From: Mycolicibacterium arabiense
GTDB lineage: Bacteria; Actinomycetota; Actinomycetes; Mycobacteriales; Mycobacteriaceae
NCBI RefSeq assembly: GCF_010731815.2
Contig: NZ_AP022593.1
Coordinates: 5,456,001 to 5,520,000 of the forward strand
Direction of reading: 5' to 3'
DNA: 64,000 bases
This document shows positions 52,563 to 62,363 of this stretch, in pieces (position 1 is the first letter of the stretch; each line of letters begins with the position of its first letter). A program made the position numbers and the translations under genes. The notes beneath the pieces are model-generated. The model had not been told where the DNA came from, did no database searches, and worked only from the letters and a program-made list of their open reading frames with translations.

Positions 52563-54161
52563 TCACTCCGTGAGCGCCCGCCCCGCCCGGTAGCCGAACA
52601 CCATTGCCGGACCGAGGGTTCCGCCCGCGCCGCCATAGGCCTTGCCCGTGACGCCCGCCATCGCATTGCCGACCGCGAATAGCCCCGGAATGGGGTCACC
52701 CGACACGTGCAGCACGCGGGCGTCGCCGTCGGTACGTGGGCCGCCCTTGGTGCCCATCGCCCCGACGGTCACCGGCACGGCGTAGAACGGCGCCGTGTCG
52801 ATCGGCCCCAGGGTCTGCAGCGCCGGGCTGGTCGCCGAGTTGTCGCCCCAGTAGCCGTCGTACGCACTGGATCCGCGGCCGAAGTCGGGATCGCGCTCCT
52901 CGGCGACCCCTGCGTTCCACGCGTCGAGCGTGCGGGTCAAACCCTCGACGTCGATGCCGGTCTTCTCGGCCAGCTCGGCGAGATCCGCTGACTTCCGGTA
53001 CCACTCGGGTGCCACGCCATCGGGTTCGACGCCGAGGAAGCCGTACTTCTTTAGGTGCAGCGAGTCGAAGACGATCCACGCCGGGTCGTTCAGGTAGCCG
53101 TGTCGCGGGTCGAGGTGGTGGAACGGCCCGGCCATCGAGTTGTACTCGCCCGCCTCGTTGAGGAATCGCTTGCCCGCCCGGTTGACGATGATGCTCCTGG
53201 GCCGGGTGCGTTCCAGGCGGACACTGCGACTGCGCTGGTGCCCGTCGATGGTGTCGCCGGGGATCTGCACGATGGGTACCCACCACGCCTCGCCCATGTT
53301 GGCCAGGTCGGCACCGTGCGCCATCGCCATCCGAAGGCCGTCGCCAGTGTTGTTGGGTGGCGACACGGGACCGTGCATGGGGCCGCGCAGGTAGGCCTCG
53401 ACCAGCCGCTCGTCCCATTCGAATCCGCCGGTGCCGAGCACGACGCCGCGATGCGCTCGCACCCGAAGTTCTCTGCCGCCGTGCGCCATCCGAACGCCGA
53501 CGATACGGCCGTCGGCTGCGATCAGCTCGACCGCGCGTGCGTCGGTGATCGGTTCCACGCCGTGGTCGAGCAGTCCCTTGAGCAGTCCTGCGATCAGTGC
53601 CGTACCCGCCACGCAGTAGTTGCCGTCGACGTCGTCGACCGAGGCGTGGATGCGTGCCCGGGTCTCGGCGTCGAGGCCGACGTTGCTGAAGTCGACGGGG
53701 AACGAGGTGATGCGGTCACGCCACTCGCCGAGGCGGTCGAGGTCGAACGGCCGCGCGTTGTGCGAGCGACCGCCCGACGGCCGTCCACCAGGTAGCTCCG
53801 GCTTGTAGTCCGGGAAGCCCTCGGCGACGTCGAACTGCAACTCGCTGTGCGCCTCGACGAAGTCGAGCATGTCGGGGCCGGTGCGCACGAACGTCTCGAC
53901 CAGATCGGCGTCCATGGCCCCCAGCGACTGTGCCTCCAGATAGCGCATCGCATCCTCGACGGTCAGTTCGCCCGAGGGTGAGCGTCGATGCGCGGGCACC
54001 CACACGATGCCGCCGGACACCGCGGTGGTGCCACCGACGGTGGCCGCCTTCTCGTAGACGGCGACCGAAGCCCCTCCGACCACGGCGGTCAGGGCGGCGG
54101 TCAAACCCGCTCCGCCGCTTCCGAGTACGACGACGTCGACTTCGTGATCCCAGTCAGTCAC
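52563..54161 (-). CDS. KstD-like FAD-dependent oxidoreductase
   Basis: A 532-residue flavoprotein of the fumarate reductase/3-ketosteroid Delta1-dehydrogenase family. The dinucleotide motif VVVLGSGGAGLTAALTA opens the protein, followed by KAATVGGTTAVSGG and the C-terminal TKGGPRTDGDARVL with GLFAVGNAMAGVTGKAYGGAGGTLGPAMVFGYRAG. The family desaturates 3-keto cyclic substrates by removing hydrogens next to a carbonyl. GTG at 54161. The IclR gene begins 18 bp upstream on the same strand. It is distinct from the second KstD-like gene at 58421. Confidence 0.86.
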   Translation of the reverse strand: MTDWDHEVDVVVLGSGGAGLTAALTAVVGGASVAVYEKAATVGGTTAVSGGIVWVPAHRRSPSGELTVEDAMRYLEAQSLGAMDADLVETFVRTGPDMLDFVEAHSELQFDVAEGFPDYKPELPGGRPSGGRSHNARPFDLDRLGEWRDRITSFPVDFSNVGLDAETRARIHASVDDVDGNYCVAGTALIAGLLKGLLDHGVEPITDARAVELIAADGRIVGVRMAHGGRELRVRAHRGVVLGTGGFEWDERLVEAYLRGPMHGPVSPPNNTGDGLRMAMAHGADLANMGEAWWVPIVQIPGDTIDGHQRSRSVRLERTRPRSIIVNRAGKRFLNEAGEYNSMAGPFHHLDPRHGYLNDPAWIVFDSLHLKKYGFLGVEPDGVAPEWYRKSADLAELAEKTGIDVEGLTRTLDAWNAGVAEERDPDFGRGSSAYDGYWGDNSATSPALQTLGPIDTAPFYAVPVTVGAMGTKGGPRTDGDARVLHVSGDPIPGLFAVGNAMAGVTGKAYGGAGGTLGPAMVFGYRAGRALTE

Positions 54162-54178
54162 GCAGACAGGCCCTTTCG

Positions 54179-54883
54179 TCAGCCAAGGATGGACGACAGC
54201 TGCTTGGCCGCCGCGATCACCGATTCGCGTCCGTCCAGCAGGACGTCCTTGCGGTGGGAGATGAGGTTGATGCACGTGGGCGGCGACGGTGGCCGGCGAC
54301 GCACGGGCACGGCCAACCCGTAGGTGTCGGGCTCGATCTCGCCGTGGGTGATCACCCAACCCTGATCGCGCGTCAGCGGTACGAGGTCTCGCTCACCGGG
54401 GCGGGGCGGCATGCTGGCCAGCAGTGCGATGCCCGCGGCGCCGCGGTTCAACGGGTAGCGGCTGCCCTCGTGGAACGACAGTTGGTAGAAGACCAGCGTG
54501 GGCACGATGACCGCGATCGCCACCTGCTGATCGCCCTCGGCGACCAGGAGTGACACCGATGCGCCGAGATCGTCGGCCAGGGTGCGCAACGTCGGGACGC
54601 TCAAGGCCCGCAGGTTGTTGTCGAAGGACGCTCCGAGCACGGCCAACGTCGCGGCGGGCCGGTAGCGCCCGTCCTCGCCCTTCACCACGAACCGCTGCTG
54701 GGTGAGCGTGCTGAGCAGCCGGTAGGCGATGGTCCGGTGCACGCCGACGTGGTCGGCGACCTGCTGGGCGGTGATGCCGGACGGCGAACTCGCGACGGCC
54801 TGCAGCGCCGAAAGGCCCCTGGCCAGCGTCTGCGAGCCGGCCGCGAGCTTCTCGGTGGGTTTGTCGTTCTTGACAGACGTCAT
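54179..54883 (-). CDS. IclR family transcriptional regulator
   Basis: A 234-residue IclR protein. Winged helix at residues 16-80 (LARGLSALQAVASSPSGITAQQVADHVGVHRTIAYRLLSTL) and a C-terminal effector domain with DDLGASVSLLVAEGDQQVAIAVI. It is divergent from the Mhp-like operon and immediately upstream of a KstD-like gene on its own strand. IclR members often activate aromatic-acid operons when the substrate binds. A TGTGC-N7-GCACA dyad upstream is its probable site. ATG at 54883. Confidence 0.88.
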   Translation of the reverse strand: MTSVKNDKPTEKLAAGSQTLARGLSALQAVASSPSGITAQQVADHVGVHRTIAYRLLSTLTQQRFVVKGEDGRYRPAATLAVLGASFDNNLRALSVPTLRTLADDLGASVSLLVAEGDQQVAIAVIVPTLVFYQLSFHEGSRYPLNRGAAGIALLASMPPRPGERDLVPLTRDQGWVITHGEIEPDTYGLAVPVRRRPPSPPTCINLISHRKDVLLDGRESVIAAAKQLSSILG

Positions 54884-54918
54884 TGCGAGAGTGAAGCTCT
54901 ATACATAGTGCACATTGT

Positions 54919-54935
54919 TGTGCGATATTAGCACA
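54919..54935. promoter_or_regulatory. TGTGC-N7-GCACA dyad, probable IclR operator
   Basis: A 5-bp inverted repeat with a 7-nt spacer, TGTGC (54919-54923) and GCACA (54931-54935), in the divergent gap between iclR and the hydrolase gene, where an IclR regulator would be expected to act. Confidence 0.55.
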
Positions 54936-54952
54936 GATAGCTCGCACTACAA

Positions 54953-54967
54953 GAGAACGTTATTCTC
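54953..54967. promoter_or_regulatory. Island operator variant (GAGAACGTTATTCTC)
   Basis: GAGAA-N5-TTCTC has the same arms and spacing as the two exact palindromes at 42892 and 48905 and agrees at 12 of 15 positions. It lies 25 bp before the ATG of the MhpC-like gene, so the aromatic operon may belong to the same regulon. Confidence 0.6.
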
Positions 54968-54992
54968 ATCAGCAACGCGGGAGAGGGAGCGC

Positions 54993-55877
54993 ATGGCGGA
55001 GTTCGAGAGCGTGTGGAGCGACCTCCAGGGCGTCCCGTTCTCGCAGGGGTTCCTCGACGCAGGTGGCGTTCGCACGCGGTACCTGCACGCCGGTGACCGG
55101 GACAAGCCGACACTGGTGCTGCTGCACGGGTCCGGCGGCCACGCCGAGGCCTACGTGCGCAACCTCGAGTCGCACGCCGAGCACTTCTCCACCTGGTCCA
55201 TCGACATGCTGGGCCACGGATACACCGACAAGCCGGGCCATCCGCTCGAGGTCGCGCACTACGTCGACCACCTGCTCGCCGTGTTCGACGCGATCGGCGC
55301 CGATCGGGCGCACCTGTCCGGGGAATCGCTCGGCGGCTGGGTCGCCGCTCGCGCCGCGGCCGACCATCCCGAGCGCATCGACCGGCTGGTGCTCAACACC
55401 GCAGGCGGTTCCCAAGCCGACCCCGAGGTGATGAAGCGCATCGTCACGCTGTCCATGGCCGCGGCCGAGAACCCGTCCTGGGAGACCGTTCAGGCGCGGA
55501 TCAAGTGGTTGATGGCCGACAAGACCAAGGACTACGACGACATCGTCGCCAGCCGTCAACGGGTGTACCGGCAGCCGGGCTTCGTCTCGGCGATGAGCGA
55601 CATCATGGCGCTGCAGGACCCGGAGATCCGGGCCCGAAACCTGCTCGGCGCAGGCGAGTACGGTGCGATCACCGCGCCGACGCTGGTGCTGTGGACGAGC
55701 GACGACCCCACCGCCGACGTCAGCGAGGGCAGCAGGATCGCCTCGATGATCCCCGGTGCGCGCTTCGAAGTGATGCCCGACTGCGGCCACTGGCCGCAAT
55801 ACGAGGACGCGAAGACGTTCAACCGCCTGCACATCGACTTCCTGCTCGGTGCAGGCGAGGGGACGGTCGGGTCGTGA
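54993..55877 (+). CDS. MhpC/HsaD-like alpha/beta hydrolase
   Basis: A 294-residue alpha/beta hydrolase with triad S112 (SGESLGGW), D237/D238 (WTSDDPT) and H266 (DCGHWPQYE). Meta-cleavage product hydrolases such as MhpC and HsaD break the C-C bond of the ring-opened dienoate made by extradiol dioxygenases; the MhpB-like gene two positions downstream supports this role. ATG at 54993 with GGGAGAGGGAG upstream is preferred to a longer frame starting at 54915. Its stop overlaps the MhpA start (GTGA). Confidence 0.88.
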   Translation: MAEFESVWSDLQGVPFSQGFLDAGGVRTRYLHAGDRDKPTLVLLHGSGGHAEAYVRNLESHAEHFSTWSIDMLGHGYTDKPGHPLEVAHYVDHLLAVFDAIGADRAHLSGESLGGWVAARAAADHPERIDRLVLNTAGGSQADPEVMKRIVTLSMAAAENPSWETVQARIKWLMADKTKDYDDIVASRQRVYRQPGFVSAMSDIMALQDPEIRARNLLGAGEYGAITAPTLVLWTSDDPTADVSEGSRIASMIPGARFEVMPDCGHWPQYEDAKTFNRLHIDFLLGAGEGTVGS

Positions 55878-57562
55878 CCCGAGACGTGGACGTGTTGATC
55901 GTCGGCGCGGGTCCGGTCGGGCTCACCCTGGCCAACATCCTCGGCCAGCACGGTGTGTCGACCGCCGTCGTCGACGAACGGGACACGCTCATCGACTACC
56001 CGCGCGGTGTCGGCCTGGACGACGAGGCGCTGCGCACGTTCCAGTCGATCGGCCTGGTCGAGCACGTGCTGCCGCACACCGTGCCCAACCAGATCCTGCG
56101 CTTCTTCGACGGCAACCGACGGCTGCTCGCCGAGATGGCGCCGCCCGACGCACGATTCGGCTGGCCCAAGCGCAACGGATTCGTCCAACCCATGGTCGAC
56201 GCGGAGCTGTTGCGCGGCCTCGACCGCTTCGACTGCGTCGACGTCTCGTGGGGCACCCGGGTGGACTCGCTCACCGAACACCCCGACGAGGTCACCGTCG
56301 AGTTCGCCGATTCCCCTGCGATCACCGCTCGCTACGTCGTCGGCTGCGACGGCGGACGCAGCACCACGCGGCGGCTCATGGGCGTGTCGTTCGAAGGCAC
56401 CACCTCGCCGACGCGGTGGCTGGTGATCGACGTCGCGACCGATCCGCTCGGACACCCCAACAGCGAGGTGGGTGCCGACCCTGCGCGTCCCTACGCGTCG
56501 ATCTCCATCGCACACGGCATCCGTCGGTTCGAGTTCATGATCCACGCCGACGAGACCGACGAGCAGGTGGAGCGTCCGGAGTTCATCTCGCGCATGCTCG
56601 CACCGTTCCTGCCGCACCCGGACCGCGTCGACGTCATCCGCCACCGGGTGTACACCCACCACTCCCGCATCGCCGGGGCGTTCCGGAAGGGTCGGGTGTT
56701 CCTGGCCGGCGACGCTGCACACCTGATGCCGGTCTGGCAGGGGCAGGGCTACAACAGCGGTATCAGGGACGCCGCCAACCTCGGCTGGAAGCTCGCCGCG
56801 GTGGTCTCCGGACGGGCGGGTGACGTGCTCCTCGATACCTACGATGCCGAACGGCGCAAGCATGCCAGGGCGATGATCGACCTCTCGACGATGGTCGGAC
56901 GGGTGATCTCGCCGACCAACCGTCGCGTTGCGACATTGCGGGACGGCATCATTCGAGCAGCCTCGGCGGTGCCGACGCTCAAGCGCTACGTGCTCGAGAT
57001 GCGGTTCAAGCCGATGCCGCGCTACGACCAGGGCGCCATCGCGCACGTCGATAGGCAACCGCGCAGCGCGACGTCGCCGACCGGCACGCTGTTCATCCAG
57101 CCGCGGGTCGACACCCGCGACGCGCAGAACCAACTCCTTGACGACGTCATCGGGCCGGGCTTCACCGTGCTGGCATGGAACAACGACCCGCGCCGTCTGC
57201 TCGGCGACCTCGCGTTCGCCCGGTGGAAGGCCCTGGGAGCCAGATTCGTCGCGGTCCGGCCGCTGACCCAACTGCACTGGACGGGTCACGACGATCCCGA
57301 CGTCGTGATCGTGGGGGACCGGACCGGCGCGTTGAAGTCGTGGTTCGACGCACACACGGAATCCGTACTGTTCCTGCGCCCCGATCGCTGCATCGCCGGT
57401 TCGTGCATCGCCCAACTCGCGCCCGAACTCAGCGCATCGCTGTTCGAGGTGCTCGGTCTGACGAAGGGAGGAAACGATGCCGAAGAACGAGATGGCGCTG
57501 TGCTGCATGTCGCACAGCCCGCTGCTGAATCTGCCGGGGCCGTCACGCGAACTCCTCGATGA
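55874..57562 (+). CDS. MhpA-like 3-(3-hydroxyphenyl)propionate hydroxylase
   Basis: A 562-residue class A flavin monooxygenase (MhpA family, usually about 554). [17 protein letters not shown] binds [16 protein letters not shown] is the DG motif and [28 protein letters not shown] is the GD motif. MhpA hydroxylates 3-hydroxyphenylpropionate to the 2,3-diol using NAD(P)H and O2. GTG at 55874 overlaps the hydrolase stop. The C-terminal 28 codons overlap the start of the MhpB-like gene by 86 bp in another frame. The real substrate may be a substituted or larger phenol. Confidence 0.91.
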   Translation: MTRDVDVLIVGAGPVGLTLANILGQHGVSTAVVDERDTLIDYPRGVGLDDEALRTFQSIGLVEHVLPHTVPNQILRFFDGNRRLLAEMAPPDARFGWPKRNGFVQPMVDAELLRGLDRFDCVDVSWGTRVDSLTEHPDEVTVEFADSPAITARYVVGCDGGRSTTRRLMGVSFEGTTSPTRWLVIDVATDPLGHPNSEVGADPARPYASISIAHGIRRFEFMIHADETDEQVERPEFISRMLAPFLPHPDRVDVIRHRVYTHHSRIAGAFRKGRVFLAGDAAHLMPVWQGQGYNSGIRDAANLGWKLAAVVSGRAGDVLLDTYDAERRKHARAMIDLSTMVGRVISPTNRRVATLRDGIIRAASAVPTLKRYVLEMRFKPMPRYDQGAIAHVDRQPRSATSPTGTLFIQPRVDTRDAQNQLLDDVIGPGFTVLAWNNDPRRLLGDLAFARWKALGARFVAVRPLTQLHWTGHDDPDVVIVGDRTGALKSWFDAHTESVLFLRPDRCIAGSCIAQLAPELSASLFEVLGLTKGGNDAEERDGAVLHVAQPAAESAGAVTRTPR

Positions 57563-58424
57563 CGTCGACTCCGCGCTGAACGCCGCCCGCGACTTCGTCC
57601 GCGACTTCGATCCCGAACTGGTCGTGACCTTCGCGCCGGACCACTACAACGGCTTCTTCTACCGGCTGATGCCGCCGTTCTGCATCGGCACCCAGGCGAC
57701 CGGGGTAGGCGACTACGGCACGCACGCAGGCCCGCTCGACGTCGACGCCGACCTCGCACGCGCCTGTGCCGAGGCGGTGTGGGAGGCCGACGTCGACGTC
57801 GCGATCTCCTCGAGCATGGAGGTCGACCACGGGACCGTGCAGCCGTTGGAGACGCTGTTCGGCCGCGCCGACGCCGTTCCCGTGCTCCCCATCTTCATCA
57901 ACTCCGTCGCCACACCGCTCGGACCGATCAAGCGGTCCCGAGCCCTCGGCGCAGCAGTGGGGACGTTCCTGGCCACGCTCGACGAACGCGTGCTGGTCCT
58001 GGGATCCGGTGGGTTGTCGCATGATCCGCCGGTACCGACACTCGCCACGGCCCCGCCCGCAGCGCTCGGCCGCATCGTGGCGGGGGAGCCGATGTCCGAC
58101 GAGCAGCGCGCCGCCCGGCAGACCGCCGTGATCGCGGCCGCCCACGACTTCGCCCACGGAGAGAGCCCGTTGCAGCCACTGAACCCCGACTGGGATGGTG
58201 CTCTGCTGGAGTTGCTCGACGGCAACCGGATTGCCGACGTAGATGCCTGGACGAACTCGTGGATCGCTGCCGAGGCGGGCAACTCCGCGCACGAGGTGCG
58301 CACCTGGATCGCGGCGTTCGCCGCGATGGCCGCCCGGGGCTCCTACGAGACACGGCTGCGGTACTACCGTGCAGCGCCCGAGTTGATCGCCGGCTTCGCC
58401 GTGCGCACGGCGGTGGCCCGATGA
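57477..58424 (+). CDS. MhpB-like 2,3-dihydroxyphenylpropionate 1,2-dioxygenase
   Basis: A 315-residue class III extradiol dioxygenase aligning with E. coli MhpB along its length ([33 protein letters not shown]). Iron and catalytic residues are kept: H13, H56, H118 (E. coli H115) and H182 (E. coli H179). It cleaves a catechol next to its side chain to a yellow dienoate. ATG at 57477 has AGGGAGG upstream inside the MhpA-like gene, producing an 86-bp coding overlap. Its stop overlaps the next gene (ATGA). Confidence 0.94.
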   Translation: MPKNEMALCCMSHSPLLNLPGPSRELLDDVDSALNAARDFVRDFDPELVVTFAPDHYNGFFYRLMPPFCIGTQATGVGDYGTHAGPLDVDADLARACAEAVWEADVDVAISSSMEVDHGTVQPLETLFGRADAVPVLPIFINSVATPLGPIKRSRALGAAVGTFLATLDERVLVLGSGGLSHDPPVPTLATAPPAALGRIVAGEPMSDEQRAARQTAVIAAAHDFAHGESPLQPLNPDWDGALLELLDGNRIADVDAWTNSWIAAEAGNSAHEVRTWIAAFAAMAARGSYETRLRYYRAAPELIAGFAVRTAVAR

Positions 58425-60205
58425 GCAGTACCGAGCCGACCTTCGACCACGAAGTCGACGTCCTGGTCGTCGGGTCCGGCGGCGGCGGCATGACTGCCGC
58501 ACTGAAGGCCGACGCCGACGGCCTCGACACACTGGTCGTCGAGAAGTCGCCACAGTTCGGCGGATCCACGGCGCTGTCCGGCGGGGGCATCTGGGTGCCG
58601 GGCGCACCGTCGCAACGCCGCGCCGGCTACACCCCGGACCCGGACGGCACGTTCACCTACCTCAAGACCATCACCGGTGGACTCGTCAGCGACGCGCGGC
58701 TGCGCCAGTACGTCGACGCGGCCCCCGAGATGATGGAGTTCCTCGAACAGTCCAGTCCCTGGTTCGAATTCGTCTGGAAGCCGGGCTATGCCGACTACTA
58801 CCCGGAGCTGCCCGGCGGCTCCGAACGTGGCAGCACCATCAACGTCCCCGAGATCGACCTGCGCAGGCTTGGCGAGGAGGAGGCCAACCTCCTCACGCCG
58901 TTGGCGATGGCGCCGAAAGGAATCTGGTTCGCTCCCAAGGATCTGCGACTGTTCTACCAGGTGCGACAGAACTGGCGGGGCAAGGCGGTGCTGCTCAAGC
59001 TGATCTGGCGGATGGTGCGGGCCCACGTGTTCGGTGACCGCATGGCGGCCATCGGACAGTCGCTGATGGCCCGCATGCGGCTGGCCCTCAAGGACCGCAA
59101 CATCCCGCTGTGGCTGAGCGCTCCGATGACCGAACTCGTCACCGACCTCGATGGACGGGTGGTCGGGGCGGTCGTCGAACGCGACGGACGCGCGGTGCGG
59201 ATCCGGGCGCGGCGCGGCGTCATCGTCGCGGCGGGCGGATTCGACCACGACATGGCCTGGCGCAGGCAACATCTGCCCGAGATCGAACGGGACTGGAGCT
59301 TCGGCAACCCGGCCGCGATGGGCGAGGGCATCCGCGCCGGCGAGAAGGTCGGCGCGGCGACCGATCTGCTCGACGAGGCATGGTGGTTCCCGGCGATGTG
59401 CTGGCCCGACGGGCGCCTGCAGTTCATGCTCAACGAGCGGATGATGCCGTCGCAGTTCGTCGTCAACGGCGAGGGTCGGCGGTTCGTCAACGAGGCCGCG
59501 CCGTACATGGACTTCGCGCACGCGATGCTCGAGGGGCAGCGCTCGGGTGTCACGCACATCCCGTGCTGGCTCGTCACCGACCTCCGTTCGTTCCGCCGCT
59601 ACGTGGTCGGCGGGCACCTGCCGATCCCGAAGATCCCGTTTGCGCCGGTGCCCACCGGGCGCAAGGTGCCGAAGGCGTGGCTGGACTCGGGAATCGTCAG
59701 GGAGGGAAACAGCTTCGAGGAACTGGCGGTTCAGATCGGCGTGCCGCCGGCCCAGCTGTGGGCCACCGCGCAGCGGTTCAACGAGCTGGCCCGCAAGGGC
59801 CACGACGACGACTTCGACCGCGGCGACAGCGCCTACGACAACTACTACGGCGACCCGACGCTGCCCAACCCGAACCTGCACCCCCTCGGCGAGGGTCCGT
59901 ACTACGCGTTCCAGATCATCCTCGGCGATCTGGGCACGTCCGGCGGACTGCGGACCGACGAGTTCGCCCGGGTGCTGCGGGAGGACGACTCGGTGATCGA
60001 GGGCCTCTACGCGACCGGCAACGCGACCGCAGCGGTGATGGGCCGCAGCTATGCCGGTGCAGGCGCCACCATCGGCCCCGCCATGACGTTCGGCTACGTG
60101 GCCGCGCGACACATCGCCGCGCAGCGCGGCGCAGGCGCCACCGCCCCCGACGTCCACGCCATCAGCCCGACGACCGATCAGACGCTCGACACCCCTCGGA
60201 GGTAA
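58421..60205 (+). CDS. KstD-like FAD-dependent oxidoreductase
   Basis: A 594-residue flavoprotein. [19 protein letters not shown] is the FAD motif; [26 protein letters not shown] and [37 protein letters not shown] match 3-ketosteroid Delta1-dehydrogenase-type enzymes. It overlaps the dioxygenase gene by 4 bp and so is made with the ring-cleavage enzymes. A reasonable role is dehydrogenation of a cyclic ketone toward a phenol, as KstD does with steroid ring A. Substrate residues of steroid KstDs could not be checked by eye. Confidence 0.87.
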   Translation: MSSTEPTFDHEVDVLVVGSGGGGMTAALKADADGLDTLVVEKSPQFGGSTALSGGGIWVPGAPSQRRAGYTPDPDGTFTYLKTITGGLVSDARLRQYVDAAPEMMEFLEQSSPWFEFVWKPGYADYYPELPGGSERGSTINVPEIDLRRLGEEEANLLTPLAMAPKGIWFAPKDLRLFYQVRQNWRGKAVLLKLIWRMVRAHVFGDRMAAIGQSLMARMRLALKDRNIPLWLSAPMTELVTDLDGRVVGAVVERDGRAVRIRARRGVIVAAGGFDHDMAWRRQHLPEIERDWSFGNPAAMGEGIRAGEKVGAATDLLDEAWWFPAMCWPDGRLQFMLNERMMPSQFVVNGEGRRFVNEAAPYMDFAHAMLEGQRSGVTHIPCWLVTDLRSFRRYVVGGHLPIPKIPFAPVPTGRKVPKAWLDSGIVREGNSFEELAVQIGVPPAQLWATAQRFNELARKGHDDDFDRGDSAYDNYYGDPTLPNPNLHPLGEGPYYAFQIILGDLGTSGGLRTDEFARVLREDDSVIEGLYATGNATAAVMGRSYAGAGATIGPAMTFGYVAARHIAAQRGAGATAPDVHAISPTTDQTLDTPRR

Positions 60206-60207
60206 CC

Positions 60208-61527
60208 ATGAAGATCTCACTGTTCTACGAGTTCCCGCTTCCCCGACCATGGACGGAGACCGACGAGCACGAACTGTTCCAACACGGTCTCGACGAGGTC
60301 GAAGCAGCCGACAAGGCAGGCTTCTCGACGGTGTGGCTCACCGAGCACCACTTCCTCGAGGAGTACTGCCACTCGACCGCACCGGAGATGTTCCTCGCCG
60401 CTGCCAGCCAGCGCACCAAGGACATCCGGTTGGGCTTCGGCGTGATGCACCTGCCGCCGCCGATCAATCACCCGGCACGCATCGCGGAGCGCGTCGCGAC
60501 GCTCGACCACCTGTCGAACGGTCGGGTCGAGTTCGGCACCGGTGAGGGTTCCTCGGTCGCCGAGCTGGGCGGCTTCGACATCGACCCGGCCGACAAGCGC
60601 ACGATGTGGGAGGAGGCGCTCGAGGTCTCCATCCGCTGTATGACCGAGGCACCGTTCAGTGGCTTCAAGGGCGAGCACGTCGAAATGCCCGCCCGCAACG
60701 TCATCCCCAAGCCGTTGCAGTCGCCGCACCCACCGGTCTGGGTGGCGTGCACCCGTCCGTCATCGGTTCAAATGGCGGCCCAGAAGGCCATCGGCGCACT
60801 GAGTTTCGCCTACACCGGGCCGGAGGCGCTCAAGGACCGCGTCGACGGCTACTACCGGACGTTCGAGGAGGAGGGTGCGCCGGTGACACCGGCGATCAAC
60901 CCCAACATCCTGGCCATCGGCGGCGACCTGTCCATGATGGTGGCCAAGTCCGACGACGAGGCCCTCAAGCGCCTCGGCACCGGCGGCGGGTTCTTCTCGT
61001 TCGGGATCATGCACTACTACCTGACCGGTATGCACACGCCCGGCCGCACCGGGGTGTGGGACCTCTATCAGGAGGCGGTCAAGGAGGACCCGACGCTGGC
61101 CTACGGTCCGGGTCGAGGCGCCATCGGATCGCCGGACACCGTGCGGGAGTTCCTGCGCGGCTACGAGGCCAGCGGCGTCGACGAGATCATCCTGCTACTC
61201 AACCCGCGCAGCCACGAGGGCACGATGGAGTCGATCGAGATCATGGGCCGGGAGGTGCTGCCGGAGTTCATCGAGCGCGACTCGAAGGCCGTCGCGGCCA
61301 AGGCCGCCCGACTCGCGCCGGTGATCGAGAAGGTCGAGGCCCGCCGCCGGCCCTCGGAGGCGCCGCTGTTCGACGAGACCTACGCGTTCGGCGGACTGCC
61401 GACCGGCCAGGGCGGCAAGTTCACGGCGGGGGAGATCCCCGAGGCGATGGCCGAGATCAACGAGGGCCGGGTGAAGGCCGCCCAGCAGGAGAAGCAGGCC
61501 ATGGCGGTCAAGGAAGCCTCGGGCTAA
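60208..61527 (+). CDS. LLM class monooxygenase (FMN type)
   Basis: A 439-residue luciferase-like monooxygenase. It opens KISLFYEFPLPRPW and has GFSTVWLTEHHFLEEY, ERVATLDHLSNGRVEFGTGEG and PHPPVWVACTRPSS, typical of the larger FMN-dependent bacterial LLM oxygenases. It may perform Baeyer-Villiger or hydroxylation chemistry on a cyclic ketone. A perfect GGAGGT (60198-60203) precedes the ATG at 60208. A flavin reductase gene downstream at 63367 can supply FMNH2. Confidence 0.87.
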   Translation: MKISLFYEFPLPRPWTETDEHELFQHGLDEVEAADKAGFSTVWLTEHHFLEEYCHSTAPEMFLAAASQRTKDIRLGFGVMHLPPPINHPARIAERVATLDHLSNGRVEFGTGEGSSVAELGGFDIDPADKRTMWEEALEVSIRCMTEAPFSGFKGEHVEMPARNVIPKPLQSPHPPVWVACTRPSSVQMAAQKAIGALSFAYTGPEALKDRVDGYYRTFEEEGAPVTPAINPNILAIGGDLSMMVAKSDDEALKRLGTGGGFFSFGIMHYYLTGMHTPGRTGVWDLYQEAVKEDPTLAYGPGRGAIGSPDTVREFLRGYEASGVDEIILLLNPRSHEGTMESIEIMGREVLPEFIERDSKAVAAKAARLAPVIEKVEARRRPSEAPLFDETYAFGGLPTGQGGKFTAGEIPEAMAEINEGRVKAAQQEKQAMAVKEASG

Positions 61528-62361
61528 GTGGCAGGCATCGGAGACAACTGGCGTTACGACGGCAAGCGCGTCGTCGTCACCGGTGTCGCGTCCGGGATCG
61601 GCGCCCGCGTGGCAGCACAACTCACCGACCTCGGCGCACGCGTCGTCGGTCTCGACCTGCGGCCACCGACGCTGGCACTCGACGAATTCCACCGCGTCGA
61701 CCTGTCCGACCCGGTGTCGATCGACGAGGCCGTCGGCGCGGTCGCCGGACCCGTGGACGGGCTGTTCAACGTGGCGGGGGTGTCCTCGGGAATCCGGAAC
61801 CCGATGCTCGTGGTCACCATCAACTTCCTCGGCACCAGGAAGTTCACCGAGGGACTCATACCCTCGATGCCTGCCGGATCGGCGATCACCAACGTCTCGT
61901 CGCTGGCGGCGTCTCGGTACCGCGCCAACGCCCACGTGACCGCAGGCCTGCTGGACACCGAGACCATGACAGAGGGCGTCGCCTGGTGCGAGCGCCACCC
62001 GGAGGCGCTGGCCGACGGGGGTTACCGGTTGTCGAAGGAGGCGATCATCCTCTACGGCATGAGATGCGTCGCCGCGCTCGGCGCCAACGGCATCCGGATC
62101 AACTGCACCGCACCCGGCGTCACCGACACCCCGATCCTCGATCAGCTGCGCAGCGCCTACGGCCAGGACTTCCTCGATTCGTTCCGCACGCCGCTGGGGC
62201 GGGTCTCCGACCCCGACGAGCAGGCGAACGCGTTGACATTCCTGGGTAGCGCCGCGGCGAGTTACGTCACCGGGCAGGTGCTTTGGGTGGATGGTGGCAC
62301 GGTGGCGGAGAACACCTGGGGCGACCTGGCCGATGAACGCGCGATCCGCGGGGGAAGTTGA
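61528..62361 (+). CDS. SDR family oxidoreductase (3-alpha-HSD-like)
   Basis: A 277-residue SDR with VVVTGVASGIGARVAAQL, NVSSLAASRYRAN and a catalytic YRLSKEA near residue 170. The long insertion before the Tyr motif and the segment VDGLFNVAGVSS resemble 3-alpha-hydroxysteroid/carbonyl reductases. It would interconvert a ring alcohol and ketone for the adjacent LLM or KstD-like enzymes. GTG at 61528 directly follows the preceding stop codon. Confidence 0.87.
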   Translation: MAGIGDNWRYDGKRVVVTGVASGIGARVAAQLTDLGARVVGLDLRPPTLALDEFHRVDLSDPVSIDEAVGAVAGPVDGLFNVAGVSSGIRNPMLVVTINFLGTRKFTEGLIPSMPAGSAITNVSSLAASRYRANAHVTAGLLDTETMTEGVAWCERHPEALADGGYRLSKEAIILYGMRCVAALGANGIRINCTAPGVTDTPILDQLRSAYGQDFLDSFRTPLGRVSDPDEQANALTFLGSAAASYVTGQVLWVDGGTVAENTWGDLADERAIRGGS

Positions 62362-62363
62362 AC

